This document shows, in pieces, positions 26,149-37,009 of a stretch of 64,000 nt of DNA. Below the pieces are notes generated by a model. It saw only the letters and a program-made list of their open reading frames with translations, did no database searches and was not told where the DNA came from. This DNA comes from Laguncularia racemosa (lineage: Eukaryota; Streptophyta; Magnoliopsida; Myrtales; Combretaceae). A program made the position numbers and the translations under genes. The stretch lies in NCBI GenBank assembly GCA_037954665.1, contig JBBMOL010000133.1, positions 496,001 to 560,000 of the forward strand, in the 5' to 3' direction. Each line of letters begins with the position of its first letter. The first letter of the stretch is position 1.

Positions 26149-29100
26149 ATGACCCTCAAAAGTAAATCCAAAATGGTGTATGGGAATGGGTTATTGTACC
26201 CAATTTTAGGATTTGCTTCATGTATAGTTTTTCTTTACTTGTCATTTGGCGATTTGGGTACTACTTCTGATTATGACACTCAAGAGAACAAGATGGATTT
26301 TGTTAAGAGAAATGGAACTCAGTTTGTAGTAGATGGTCAAGCGTTTTATGTTAGCGGGTGGAATTCTTATTGGCTAATGGATCATGCTGTGGATGTGTAT
26401 AGTCGACCTAGAATAAAGGCGATGCTAAAAGCAGGGTCTAAGATGGGTCTTACTGTGTGTAGAACTTGGGCTTTTAGTGATGGTGGTTATAATGCTCTTC
26501 AGATTTCACCTGGCCGATTTAATGAAAAAGTTTTTCAGGTACAAAGTGCTTCTTCCACCTTTATGGACATCTTCGTAAGTCTAAACTTTAGTATATGATG
26601 TGATTTCTTGGAAAAAGTTTGCTTTCTTTTTTTTTGCCGAAATAATTGCAGTATTTATTATGTGCTGACTGCTGGTGTGTTGAATCATTGATCAGATCAT
26701 GAGCGAAAGAATCGGTTTCCCATTTAGTTTTCTTAGTATCTCCATTGGCCAAACACACGTGTTAATTCGGCACCAATGCAATACCAAAATAATCCTTCTA
26801 AAAAAAAAAAAATGATAAGCCAAAAGGGACCTCAGCTAATTGGAGATTGCTGACCAGTTAACTGTTGTTGTCGTTGTTGTTAGCCATTTGCTTGTTGATG
26901 GTCTGAACCTGCTATAGCATTTTAAGCATGGATTAACTTTAATTTTTTGATCTTTAAAAATATAATATAATATAATATATATTGTGTTCTTGCTTGTTAA
27001 ATTGAATATGGGATAATTGGGAAAGAAAGGACTAATTTTTCTAATAAGAGAATTGTTGTTTATTAGCTAGATAATTTTTTATGGTCTGTGTCTTGTGGAT
27101 TAGATTTAAATTGGTGGCAGAAAATGTAGTCTTTCTTCGTATGAAATGTATGGTTTTTTAAGATATCTATTATTCTTCAGAGTTATTAGTCTCCAATTTC
27201 AGTTTATATACAGGTTTTGGAGTGTTTTCATCAGATTAAGATTAAGAGACCTATGGGGGTGTTTGGTGCTTGCTTATGCAATAAGTTGGGAAATTGTCAT
27301 TGATGAGTAATATTCAGTGAGTTGCCATATTATTTTGCAAAAATATTTTGATTTTGAGGTTTGATAATCAAATTAGCTGATACCTCCCAAGGATTAATAT
27401 TCTCTTTCGTCCAATTTTATCTTTCATATAGTTTTCCTGTTCGATTCCCCTTTCAAGATTTAATTTGCTCCCCTGCCACTTGTTGTATATTTGGCTCTAA
27501 GTACTGTCATATTGAAACTGTGCGTAAGTAATTTGTGCTTAATCTGCTTCAATATTTAGATTGAAAGTTTCTTGTCTCTACTGATTAGAAAATGTCACAT
27601 TATCTTTGAATCGTGTAGATTGTAGGGCATATGAAGTTTAATCTTTTTGTAGTTGAATGAATATCACAGCAATAAATTTTAAGGGTGTGAAGTAGCAAAT
27701 GCAAAAACTCATACCATATCTATAATTTTAAATTTTTGGATAAGATAATTGTGGGCTAACCTCTACATGATATTTAGACCGAGTGGTCATGAGTTCAAAT
27801 CTAGTGGGCTTTAATCAAAATTCTAGTCCACAAGTAAGTGGGAGTGTGAAACAATAAATATAAAAGCTCATACTATATCTGCAAGTTTATCCTTTTAAAT
27901 AAGATGATTGTAGTGCTAACCTCTACATTAGGTAATAATATATTGTACCGAGTGGGAGGCCACAAGCTCTGTCAAGTGATTTCAGCAATGTGCTAACAGG
28001 GCTGTTTCTATTTTCCTACTGTTAAGCGGACAGGCAATCATGTAAATTTGAATATTTCCTCTTTAAGCAACCTTTTGATATTGCAGGCTTTGGATCATGT
28101 TATTGCGGAAGCACGGCGCCATGGAATCAGATTGCTTCTCAGCCTAGTTAACAATTTGCAGGCATATGGTGGGAAAACACAATATGTCAAGTGGGCATCG
28201 GAAGAAGGCATTGGCTTGAGTTCTTCAAATGATTCCTTCTTCTTTGATCCTACCATTAGAAAATACTTCAAAAATTATGTAAAGGTACCTTATTCCATGG
28301 ATTTCCTTTTCCCCTCAAACAGAATTTATTACTTCAGCCAATTATAAAACAAGATAAGCCAAATGAGAAACTGCTACTTGGCTAAGGAAATAGGTCTGTT
28401 AATCATGAATAGTGAGCAGTTTTGAAGTTGAGCCACATATCCAGAATTTTGGAATAGAAAGTATAGATTTGCCTTGTGTCAAAGAAAGATCCTTTTCCAA
28501 AATCCAAGTTTGTAGCAGAAGAGTCTAGTTGACTAGAAGTGAGTGCTATGGCAGGATTTTACAATTTTGAGCTTTCCATGTTATGCTTTTTGATTACTAC
28601 TTATATACAGTTATCCATTGCTGGCTTAGAATCTGGAGCATCTTCGAGAATATGTGAAGCCTGAGATGTGATTGTTACTGCTTGCTTATGATGCTTTTTC
28701 CCTATGGATAAGAGAATTAGGGCTTTTGCCTTTGGAGCACACTTGTTCATAATCATAGGGTCTTCCAAGGCACTTAATCTTACTGATCATTGATCAGGTA
28801 AATTTTGTTGAATAGTTTGTAAAGGAATTGTAGAAGGTTGAAAAGCTAGTCTGGAAAATGGGTCTAGGTAGGCCATTAATACTGTTGGTCATCCATCCGA
28901 TCATACATAAGAGCAGGGCATAAACAAATGGAGAAGGATTAAAAACCTTGTTTCCTATATGAAACCGCACAAAATCTACAATTTTAAGCTTTTTGGTCAA
29001 TTGATTATGGAGCTAAAGTTGCTATAGTACGAGGAGTTTTCAATGTAATTCTTGGACACCATCATTTGACCCTTATTTAGTATGTTGGTCCATTCGATGG

Positions 29101-32100
29101 GCTTACAGCAAAGTCCTAGCCAGTGTTGAAGAGTAAAATACAAAACCATGCCAGAGCTATAGGTTGAAGCTCTTAGATTGATTTTCTATGGATCTTAATT
29201 TAGCAATGGTTTACAAGTAGAAGGTCATGAGGTGGAATTCTTGTATTGCAATTTAATCACCTTCTTAGCTTATTGGTTTCTTAATGGGTTTCAATTGAAA
29301 AGTCTCAGTCCACAATTGAGAGGTAGCATTAGTAAACCAATCCAATTCTATATGCTTAACCTTTGATATTAGTGGTTGTGGATCAAATTCGAAGAAAAAT
29401 TAATATAAGTTCTTGTCTATTGTTTTTTGTTTTTCAGCATCCTATAACCTTGTGACTTTCTTCAATGTTATAAATATCATTCTGCTTTTTTCCTACTTCT
29501 GCTGGAGTATATGCTTTTCTGAAAAAATAATTCATCTGAAATATCTTTTCTTTAGACTGTACTTACAAGGAAGAACACCATCACTGGGGTTGAATATCGG
29601 GATGATCCAACCATCTTTGCATGGGAGTTGATCAACGAGCCTCGTTGCTGGACGGATGCATCTGGCGACACCCTTCAAGTAATAACCTGCTTAAAAGCAT
29701 TTTTCTTTTAGCTCATAGCCTTCTTACTTTACTGCTTTTGGAGAAAATGAAGGCTATCCTAGGATCTAGGTAGACCTGCTTAGCATAGCTGTTTATGCTT
29801 ACTTGACCCATAACTTCGTCTGTCATTGCTTGACTCCAAAAAACTAGACTTTGCTCATTTCCAGTATTAAATCATTAATGCAGCTCTTTTCTTTATATAG
29901 CTACTGAGTTGAAAAATGAGTTTTTATTGGTTGGATGCCTTCAATCATTTGCTTTTTTTCTTGAATAGTAACAATCAAAGTATGGTCATATCGCATGGAT
30001 TTGATTTGGATCTTAGCTGAAACATGTTTCACACTATGACCTTGTCAATGAGATTTTGTACCTAATATCTGCTGATTCTGAGATACAGTACCCTCTATAG
30101 TCACTTGCGTTTTACTACAATAGTGCACCTGCACTTCTTTCAAACTATCCTTGGAAGTCTTGATCTCTGCCATTTATGTAAAGCTTACCTGTGTGTTCAC
30201 AGGATTGGATTGAGGAAATGTCAGCATTTGTGAAATCAGTTGACAAGAATCATCTGATTACTGTGGGACTTGAAGGATTCTATGGTCCGGGCCCTAAAAA
30301 TGACACTGTGAATCCTGGATGGTGGGCAGCAAATATTGGTTCTGATTTTATTCGAAATAACAAGATTCCAAATGTTGATTTTGCATCTGCTCATATCTAC
30401 CCTGATCACTGGTAAGCATATTTTGGCTATATAATCGTTATCTAGTTCATGGTATATGATTATTCAGTTGAAGGAAAAGGGACGATAGCTTACTTAAAAA
30501 GTCAGAACCTTGGAATAATTGTTTTTTGGATAAATAATTAATTTCATTGCTCCAAAGTGTTATACAACTGTAGAGATACAGGAAAATTTACAGCAAGATA
30601 GCATAGACAAGGCAAACATGGCCAATCTTAAGGTTACATTTTGGATGTGTAAGCTCTAATTTGATTTGCAATGGAGTATGGGTTAGGGATCACATCTCCT
30701 AGGCGCACATTGTTACGCACTCTCTAGAGGCAATAAACAGTCGCTGCTTGTCCCGCTCTCCAAGTTAGACACATAGGAGATGATGAGTTTGCTGTAGCAA
30801 CTAATGAGGTGGTTACACCCTGTCACTTTTTGAAGGAAGGTGGGCACTTGAGGTGATCACATACCAGATTCCAAATCTGGGATGAATAGCTACATTCGAA
30901 GAAAAGGTGAGTATGATCTTCGGGTGCTTGATGATAGAGGTGGCAAGTAGTAGAGGTGAAGGAGTGTCTCAGCAACGAGGTTTTGTTCCATATTACCTTA
31001 TGTAGGGGTAGTGGAACATGGTGGGCTAAAAAACGTGTCCACTTTTTATAGTATAGTCCCCTATGCTTGTATGAGTCCAATAGAGACAATCCGAGCAAGA
31101 GGGATTAGGCCTAATTTCAGGTGGGATGTAGAGGTTAGTCCAGAAATGGCCACTCGGTAAGCTCTATCATTATCTTCCACAAGGGAGCATAGTTTTGTTA
31201 TGGGTGGGAGGCTAGTACTTCCCATCTCACAAGCACTGTATATTGTGTCCAAGGGACTCGATGAGAGCCAAAAATCAGACCAAAGTGAGATAGTTAGTCC
31301 GTTGTTGGGTTCCTACTGGAAGTTAGATCGGACTAAGCCCCTAAGTTTTAGTAATTTCTTCCAGGACTAGGAGCATATGGCAGGGGCTCTAGAGGACCAG
31401 AAGTTCCTCCCTTTCAAGAGGGTTGAATGAACCCATTCAGGCCACAGACTCCTTGGGCCTTCCTTACATAGGTGCTAAATATGTTTAAGTTGGATGGCCT
31501 TATTCCATTGTTGTAGGTTGGGGATACCTAAGCCTCCACATTTTAGAGGCTTGCATACCACATCCCACCTCACCTTTGCCTTGGTGTATATGGTGGGACT
31601 TCTACTCCAAACGAAGTTTCTAAGTAACTGCTCCATCTTTGTTATGATGGTTTTAGGCAATAAGAAAATAAAACTCCAATAGACCTGCATAGAGAAGAGT
31701 ACTGCTTTGACAAGTTGTAGTTTGCTTGCATATGATAGGTATTTAGATGTCCATGCGTTGATGTGCGCTACCATTCTTTCCAGGAGAGCATCACAATCCT
31801 CCTTTTTCAACTTTGTTGAGATTAGTGGTACCCCTAGGTAGCGCACTGGCAATGAACATTCTAGAAACTAGATTGTACCAAGGATGTCCTCTTTCACTCC
31901 TGCAGAGACATTGGAAAGGAAAATGTTGCTCTTTAGGTTATTGGCTATCAATCCTGAAATTGCATGGAAATGTCGTAAGGTTTCCTTGATCAGGGACATG
32001 AATGTGTTATTGCCTTTAGCAAAAATAAGGATATCATCTGCAAAACAAAGATGAGTTAGTTTCTCAGGTTTACACCTCCAATGAAGGGAGAAGTTGGGAT

Positions 32101-35100
32101 GCTTCGGTAGTCTCCTAAGCAGAGTGGAGAGTACTTCCATTCCCATTACAAATAAGTAAGGTGATATGGGATCCCCCCGTCTCAATCCCCTGTGGCTAGC
32201 GAAATATCCCGTTAGTTCCCCATTAATGGAGATGGGGAACTTTGGGGTGGTTAAGCATTGCTCTAGTAGGGATTGAATGTGTGGAGGAAAGTGCATAGCT
32301 TTTAGCATCTCCAGCAGAAAGTCCCACCTAATCATGTCATATGCCTTTTGTAAGTCCACTTTCAATTCCACCTAAGCGCTCTCGATTGGGGGTGATAGCC
32401 TGCCACCAATTCCTGGGCAATAATAACATTATTCATTATTTTCCTCTCTGGGATAAATGCTGCTTGTTCTTAACCTATCAAAGATGAGAGCAGTTTCTTA
32501 TTATGTGCTGCCAATATTTTGGAAATGGCTTTGTATAGGACATTACAACATGCAATTGGTTGGAAATCTATTAGCTTGGACGGGTTAGCCACCTTAGGGA
32601 TTAAGGAGATGATGGTGGCATTGATCTCTTTAAGAAGGTGCTCTGACGTCAGGAATTCTTTGGTAGCTTCAATTAGATCAACGCCAATCACATCCTAGGC
32701 CTCTTTAAAGAATTTTGCCAAGAACCCATCCAATCCCGGGACTTTATCATTTGCCTACGAGAAGAATCCCCATTTGATCTCATCAACAGTGAAAGGGGCA
32801 TCAAGTTCAAGCTGTTGTTGCTCACTTAGTCTCCAAGTCACCGGATTATGAACTTTGGTTGGATTCAAGTAGTCATGGGGCCGTTGATATAGCTACTGGA
32901 AGTGGGTTACTGCTAAATCTTTGACTGCCTCCTCACCAATTGCCTCGCTTCCATCCTCTCTCGACAAGCGGTATAACGAGCTTCGGTTGTGTAAGCTTTT
33001 CATGGCTTTTGTGGAAATAAGAGGTGTTTTTATCCCCCAACTTAAGCCACTTAGTTCTTGATTTTTGTTTCTAGAAGCTCTCCTCCGCTCCCTTGAGTAG
33101 ATAATATTCTTTGAAAGCTTCCTTCTCCTCCTTCGTGCGGGATGTGTCTCCCACTGCATAAATTGAAGCTTGTAATTGAAGTAATCTATTTTTTTGCTGT
33201 TTGCACATGTTCTGGGAGATGAGAATATTCAGTCTAATTGAGGCACTTAAGACCTTGCTTGAGTAGTTTTAGCTTCCTCACCACTTGGAACATTTTAGAT
33301 CCCCTCACTTCTTCCTTCCGTGTATTAGTAACTAACTCTTTGAACTTCTTATGTTCGGTCTAGAAGTTGAAGAGTTTGAATGGAAGTTTTCTACGCCCCA
33401 AGCTAAGGTCTATACAAGCAATTGCTATAGAATGGTCTGAGAGGATAGGGCACATGAATTTGGCTTGTGCACTAGGAAGTGTGTTTAGCCATTAATGGTT
33501 GACCATGACCCTATCCAGCTTTCTCAATATGGGGTTATGGTTTTGCTTATTAGATCAAGTGAAGAAGTCACCCCCATATCTTAGGTCTTCTAGCTCAGTG
33601 TGTGCAATGCAGTTCTGGAAATCCTCCATGGCATCAGTCATTCGCAGCCTGCCACCCATTTTTTCCGATGGGGATTTTGTGGTGTTGAAGTCCCTAGGAA
33701 CCATCCAAGGATGTGGCTTAAGTGAGGGAGCTGAGGCCATGAGGTTACTCCACAAGGAACACCTTTCTCTATCATTATTAGAGCCATAAATAAAGGTGGC
33801 AAAGAATGATAGATTGAGTCTCAAACTCATCACAGTGCAATGCATAAACTGCCTATGTTCCAACTCCACACTCACATTCCATTCACAAGGGTTCCATACA
33901 AGACACAATCTCCTCCTTGCGGCAGAGTTAATGCTGACATGCCACCGTGGACCTAAGCTGTTGTTGATCATCTCCTCATTTGCTGGATTCACCTTAGTTT
34001 CTAGGAGACCTATCAAACTTATCTTATGGTGTTGACAAACCTTCTTAACTTCCCCTACTTTGATGGGGTCATTAAGGCCCCTTATGTTTCAAGCTGCCAA
34101 ATGCATGATGACACGTGATACGGAGGTCTCACAACTAGGTGAAATGCCTCCTCTTCCGTTGTTTCTTCCTTCTACGGCTGGAAGAGCTGGACCCCTTCAT
34201 GCTCTTAGAATTATTCCTGGAGCCTTGATTCATTCGAGACAGCAGTTTATTGAGGGGGGTGTTTTCATACTCCTCGGTTTCCTCCTCATTTCCATCTTCC
34301 AGTTGACTAGAAGGTACTGCTGCTCAAGCTTGGGTGGCCAAAGCTGACTGCTGGGCCATGGTATCGGACACATAGGTGGCCATGTCAGTGTCCGGGACTA
34401 CTTCCAGGACCGGGTTCATCTCCACAGCGGGAGCTTCACTCGCATCACTACTTGCCACCTTAGCTGCAGCATCAATATATCTCAGTCGTGGACTAGTGGC
34501 CTCTCCATTCTCCGTTACCACCTCCTCGGTTTCCATTCCATCTTCTATGGGTAGGTCACTGTGCAGCATGGGTGTAGGCATCATTTCCGTGGTGTCCATG
34601 TGGGATTGAACCTCCTCACTCTCCTCCATCCTTGGTTGATGGTGCGGAAATGTATAATCCATATGTTGTCCCTTTCCTTCTTCATGCAATTTATTTTTTC
34701 CTTTATCTGCACGTTTGATGGGAATCCAGGTCTCCTCCAAGGTCTTCACTTCCTTCATTTTGGAGCTACCAGTCGGAGCTGGAACATTCTCCTTTTGAAC
34801 TGCCCTACATGTGTGACCAAACACCTTGCAGCTGTTGCACCTGGGATGGAGCCACTGATACTCCACAGTGATCTTCACCATCAATCCATCAGGGCACTCC
34901 ACTTCAACTTGGGATATTAACTCCTCCCTAGCATCAATCTCAACCAAAACCCTTGCTTGGTTTGCCCTTTGCTTAGAAGCTGTAAGGGTGTCAACTTTGA
35001 GAGGGACTCCCACGCCCCTAGCAATATAGCTGATGCCTTCCTCATCCAAATATTCGCATGGGATTTGTGAGAAGAGAGCCTACATGGGAACATTGGTTGG

Positions 35101-37009
35101 TTGAGGTTTGTCCAAAGCCATGCCCTTCCTCCAGTTTTGAAGTATCAAAAACCTTTGTGCAAAGTACTAGGTTCTTTCAAGGATCGAGTTCAAGTCGCTA
35201 CCCTTGGCAAACCGAAAGTAAAAGAAGCCCTCTTTATTTCCCAACGCCTCGATTAGGCCCAATTCTTTCCATAAGCGGAAGGCAATTGATTGAACCAAGG
35301 TGAATGGCAGCCTACGTCCAAGGAAGAAGCCTACTAAAGTGGACTGCCAGTGTTCCAAGCCCGCATCTTCCACTTGCTTTGGGATCTTCACACGAGGTAC
35401 AATGCCCTTCCTGGCCGGGGGAAAATATTGAAGCTTGAAGGCCGAGGCTTGGACCGGCTCACTAGGGGCACATGTGTCAGCATAAGATTTGCCCTCTTGG
35501 ATGTTAGCTTCAGTGGGTTTTGCTGTGAAAAGCGATTTAGCTGGGTGGTTTTGGTGTTGTATTTTCTCCAGCAAATCATCTAACTCCTCCAAGGTGGTAT
35601 TTCCTAAAGAGGATATGTTTGGGGGGATGTGCATTGAAGGGTTGGTTTGTTCTGTGTTTAGGTCCTTTTCTCCCTCCAGCTTGCTTTTCAGAGTCGTCCT
35701 GGTTCCAGGAGCACATGGCTCCAAATTGTTGCTTTTGGGTAAAGTTGTGGAGCAGCTGTCCTGGTTGGCGAAAGCAGCTTTTGCCTTTCCACTTTTGCTG
35801 GTAAACTTGGAAACCTCCTTTGGATCCGTGCCCTGCCTATTGACTCTTGGAGAATAAAAAAAACCGGGAGGAAAGTGATCCTCCAACTTAGCCCGATGCA
35901 CTGCCCTGGTTTTCTTGGCCGCCTACCTCAGCTCGGAAAACCACGGATCAGCCCCGGGTGGGGGGGGAGGGAGGGGGGGGAGACTTAGGTTAGAATCTAG
36001 AGAGTTGGGTGGTGTGTGGTTGCCTAAGAAAAGTGGTTTCTTAGGGGGGGTTTGGGGAGTTTCCTAGAGAGAAGAGAGAGCATTTTCTCTCTCATCTAGC
36101 CAGTGTTTCACCTTGGAATAATTGTTGCCTGATGAGGAACTTCCAATTTCCTTCAGGCTCTTTATTTGTTTGGTTAAGGCTGGTTCAATTAGTGGTCACT
36201 ATGTCGTAGATCAACTGGCTGTGAAGTTTTTAGATTCATTATTTAACACTTCCACTCATTTATGGGTTAGGATTGGATGCTTAACTCGAATCTGGCAATC
36301 TGCCAATCTCTTGGTCATTATATTGAAAAGAAGTGCAACCATAGACAGAGTTAAGGCATATGGGTTTGCTTGAAGCTCATAAACCAGATTACTTAATTAG
36401 TTAGGGGTGACATGAAAGTGCTGAGATTTAAACTTAGGATCTCTTGCTCCAACACCATGTTAAATTTAGCTCTATAGCCAACTAATCTAACAGCTTAAAA
36501 ATCATTTCTGGTTTTTTGCTTAATTTATTGTGGTCTACTGTCTGTTATCTATCCATTTAGCATTTTGTTTCCTGCTTCAATCTTAACTGTCTGTCCTTGG
36601 CAGGTTCCATGATCAACCCTTTGATGATAAGGTGAAATATGTGGCAAAATGGGTGCGCTCTCACATTGAGGATGGTGATAAAGAATTCTTCAAACCTGTC
36701 ATGTTTACTGAATTTGGATACTCGAACCTCAACAAGAACTATCACCCATCTCAGAGAGAGAGATATTTCAAAACTATATTCGACATCATCTACGAATCTG
36801 CTCACAAAAATGGGGCTGGAGCAGGTTCTTTTGTGTGGCAATTTCTTGTGGGAGGAATGGCAGAATACAACGATGATTTTGGTATTGTCCCATGGGAAAG
36901 GCCATCAATGTACAAGCTGATAACAGACCACTCATGCAGATTGGCCAAACTTGGGGGTGCGGCTAAACTCAAGGGCAACTTGAAAGCACTGTGTTTGCGT
37001 CGTAGGTAA
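26149..37009 (+). CDS. MAN2: Mannan endo-1,4-beta-mannosidase (GH5), MAN2-like, five exons
   Basis: Endo-beta-mannanase, which hydrolyses internal beta-1,4 bonds of mannan, glucomannan and galactomannan. Coding exons: 26149-26538, 28087-28284, 29556-29678, 30203-30411, 36604-37009. All introns are GT..AG (phases 0,0,0,2) and the sum is 1,326 nt, giving 441 residues. A signal anchor (about residues 16-33, YPILGFASCIVFLYLSFG) resembles Arabidopsis MAN2 and suggests Golgi/secretory targeting. Family landmarks are NSYW, CRTWAFSDGGYNALQ, LLLSLVNN, FAWELINEP with the probable acid/base Glu224, VGLEGFYGP, HIYPDHW and FTEFG with the probable nucleophile Glu343. Length matches the family. A second in-frame ATG at codon 9 (26173) has a better context (A at -3, G at +4) and may be the true start, giving 433 residues. 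Introns 1-3 are about 1.5, 1.3 and 0.5 kb. Intron 4 is 6.2 kb because of an antisense LINE. The coding sequence looks intact. Orthology to MAN2 rather than a close paralogue is an inference. Confidence 0.93.
27683..27960. repeat. Tandem SINE-like repeat in mannanase intron 1
   Basis: Two diverged copies of the same unit lie at about 27683-27790 and 27839-27960. Both contain 'gtgtgaa..aaa..ctcata..atatct', 'taagat.attg', 'gctaacctctaca' and 'accgagtgg'. The first ends with GAGTTCAAATCT, resembling a Pol III B box. Diverged relatives appear at about 29115-29400 and 38655-38760, suggesting a dispersed tRNA-derived family. Confidence 0.5.
30507..30523. repeat. LINE target-site duplication, left copy (17 bp)
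   Basis: ACCTTGGAATAATTGTT is identical to 36110-36126 and immediately borders the LINE. Confidence 0.9.
30823..34106 (-). pseudogene. LINE ORF2: endonuclease-reverse transcriptase, disrupted
   Basis: Minus-strand pieces in order: an AP-type endonuclease at about 34106-33555 (GLLETKVNP, then VPRDFNTT where family members usually have GDFN); a linker at about 33159-32893 (SLYRLSREDGSEAIGEEAV); reverse transcriptase at about 32691-31868 with DLQKAYD, RGLRRGDPISPYLF and the catalytic FADD box (HLCFADDILIFAKG); a thumb/connection region at 31852-31475 (PVRYLGVPLI, KCGGLGIPNLQQWN); and a C-terminal zf-RVT-like region at 31098-30823 with C..H..H..C spacing. The pieces lie in different frames, so at least three frameshifts plus stops separate them, including a TGA just after the presumed start. 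Non-functional. Confidence 0.88.
34324..35922 (-). pseudogene. LINE ORF1: DUF4283 / zinc-knuckle gag-like protein, two in-frame stops
   Basis: A single frame of 533 codons, broken only by TAG at 35169-35167 and TAG at 35082-35080. It has an N-terminal basic, S/T-rich region, a DUF4283-type domain spanning the stops (VGFFLGRRLPF, FRLWKELGL, GFFYFRFA) and a zinc-knuckle-like CNSCKVFGHTC, then an acidic variable tail. The frame opens directly after a TAG at 35925-35923 where family members would usually have their ATG, so the start codon itself may be lost. In plant LINEs ORF1 binds RNA. Confidence 0.82.
36110..36126. repeat. LINE target-site duplication, right copy (17 bp)
   Basis: Identical to 30507-30523. 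Confidence 0.9.
36376..36500 (-). repeat. tRNA-like SINE-type repeat in mannanase intron 4
   Basis: Read on the minus strand, the segment contains 'ttaacatggtgttggagc' and then 'cctaagtttaaatctcagc', the latter resembling a Pol III B box. This arrangement is common in dispersed plant tRNA-like repeats. It lies downstream of the LINE and about 100 bp before the last exon. Boundaries are approximate. Confidence 0.4.

Larger units (their letters stand above)
30524..36109 (-). mobile_element. L1-type plant LINE inserted in mannanase intron 4
   Basis: A 5,586-bp non-LTR retrotransposon in antisense orientation to its host gene, bounded by a perfect 17-bp target-site duplication. On the minus strand the order is 5' leader with G/C-rich runs, ORF1 (gag-like), ORF2 with APE endonuclease, reverse transcriptase and a C-terminal zf-RVT region, then a short 3' tail ending ...ttatttatccaaaa. 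The perfect duplication and full-length order indicate target-primed integration. ORF1 has two in-frame TAG codons and ORF2 several frame changes, so it cannot encode its own machinery now. Confidence 0.92.

Noticed and set aside
35489..35857. 122-codon plus-strand frame and other plus frames at 33.5-36.4 kb
   Set aside because: They are antisense shadows of LINE ORF1 and ORF2.
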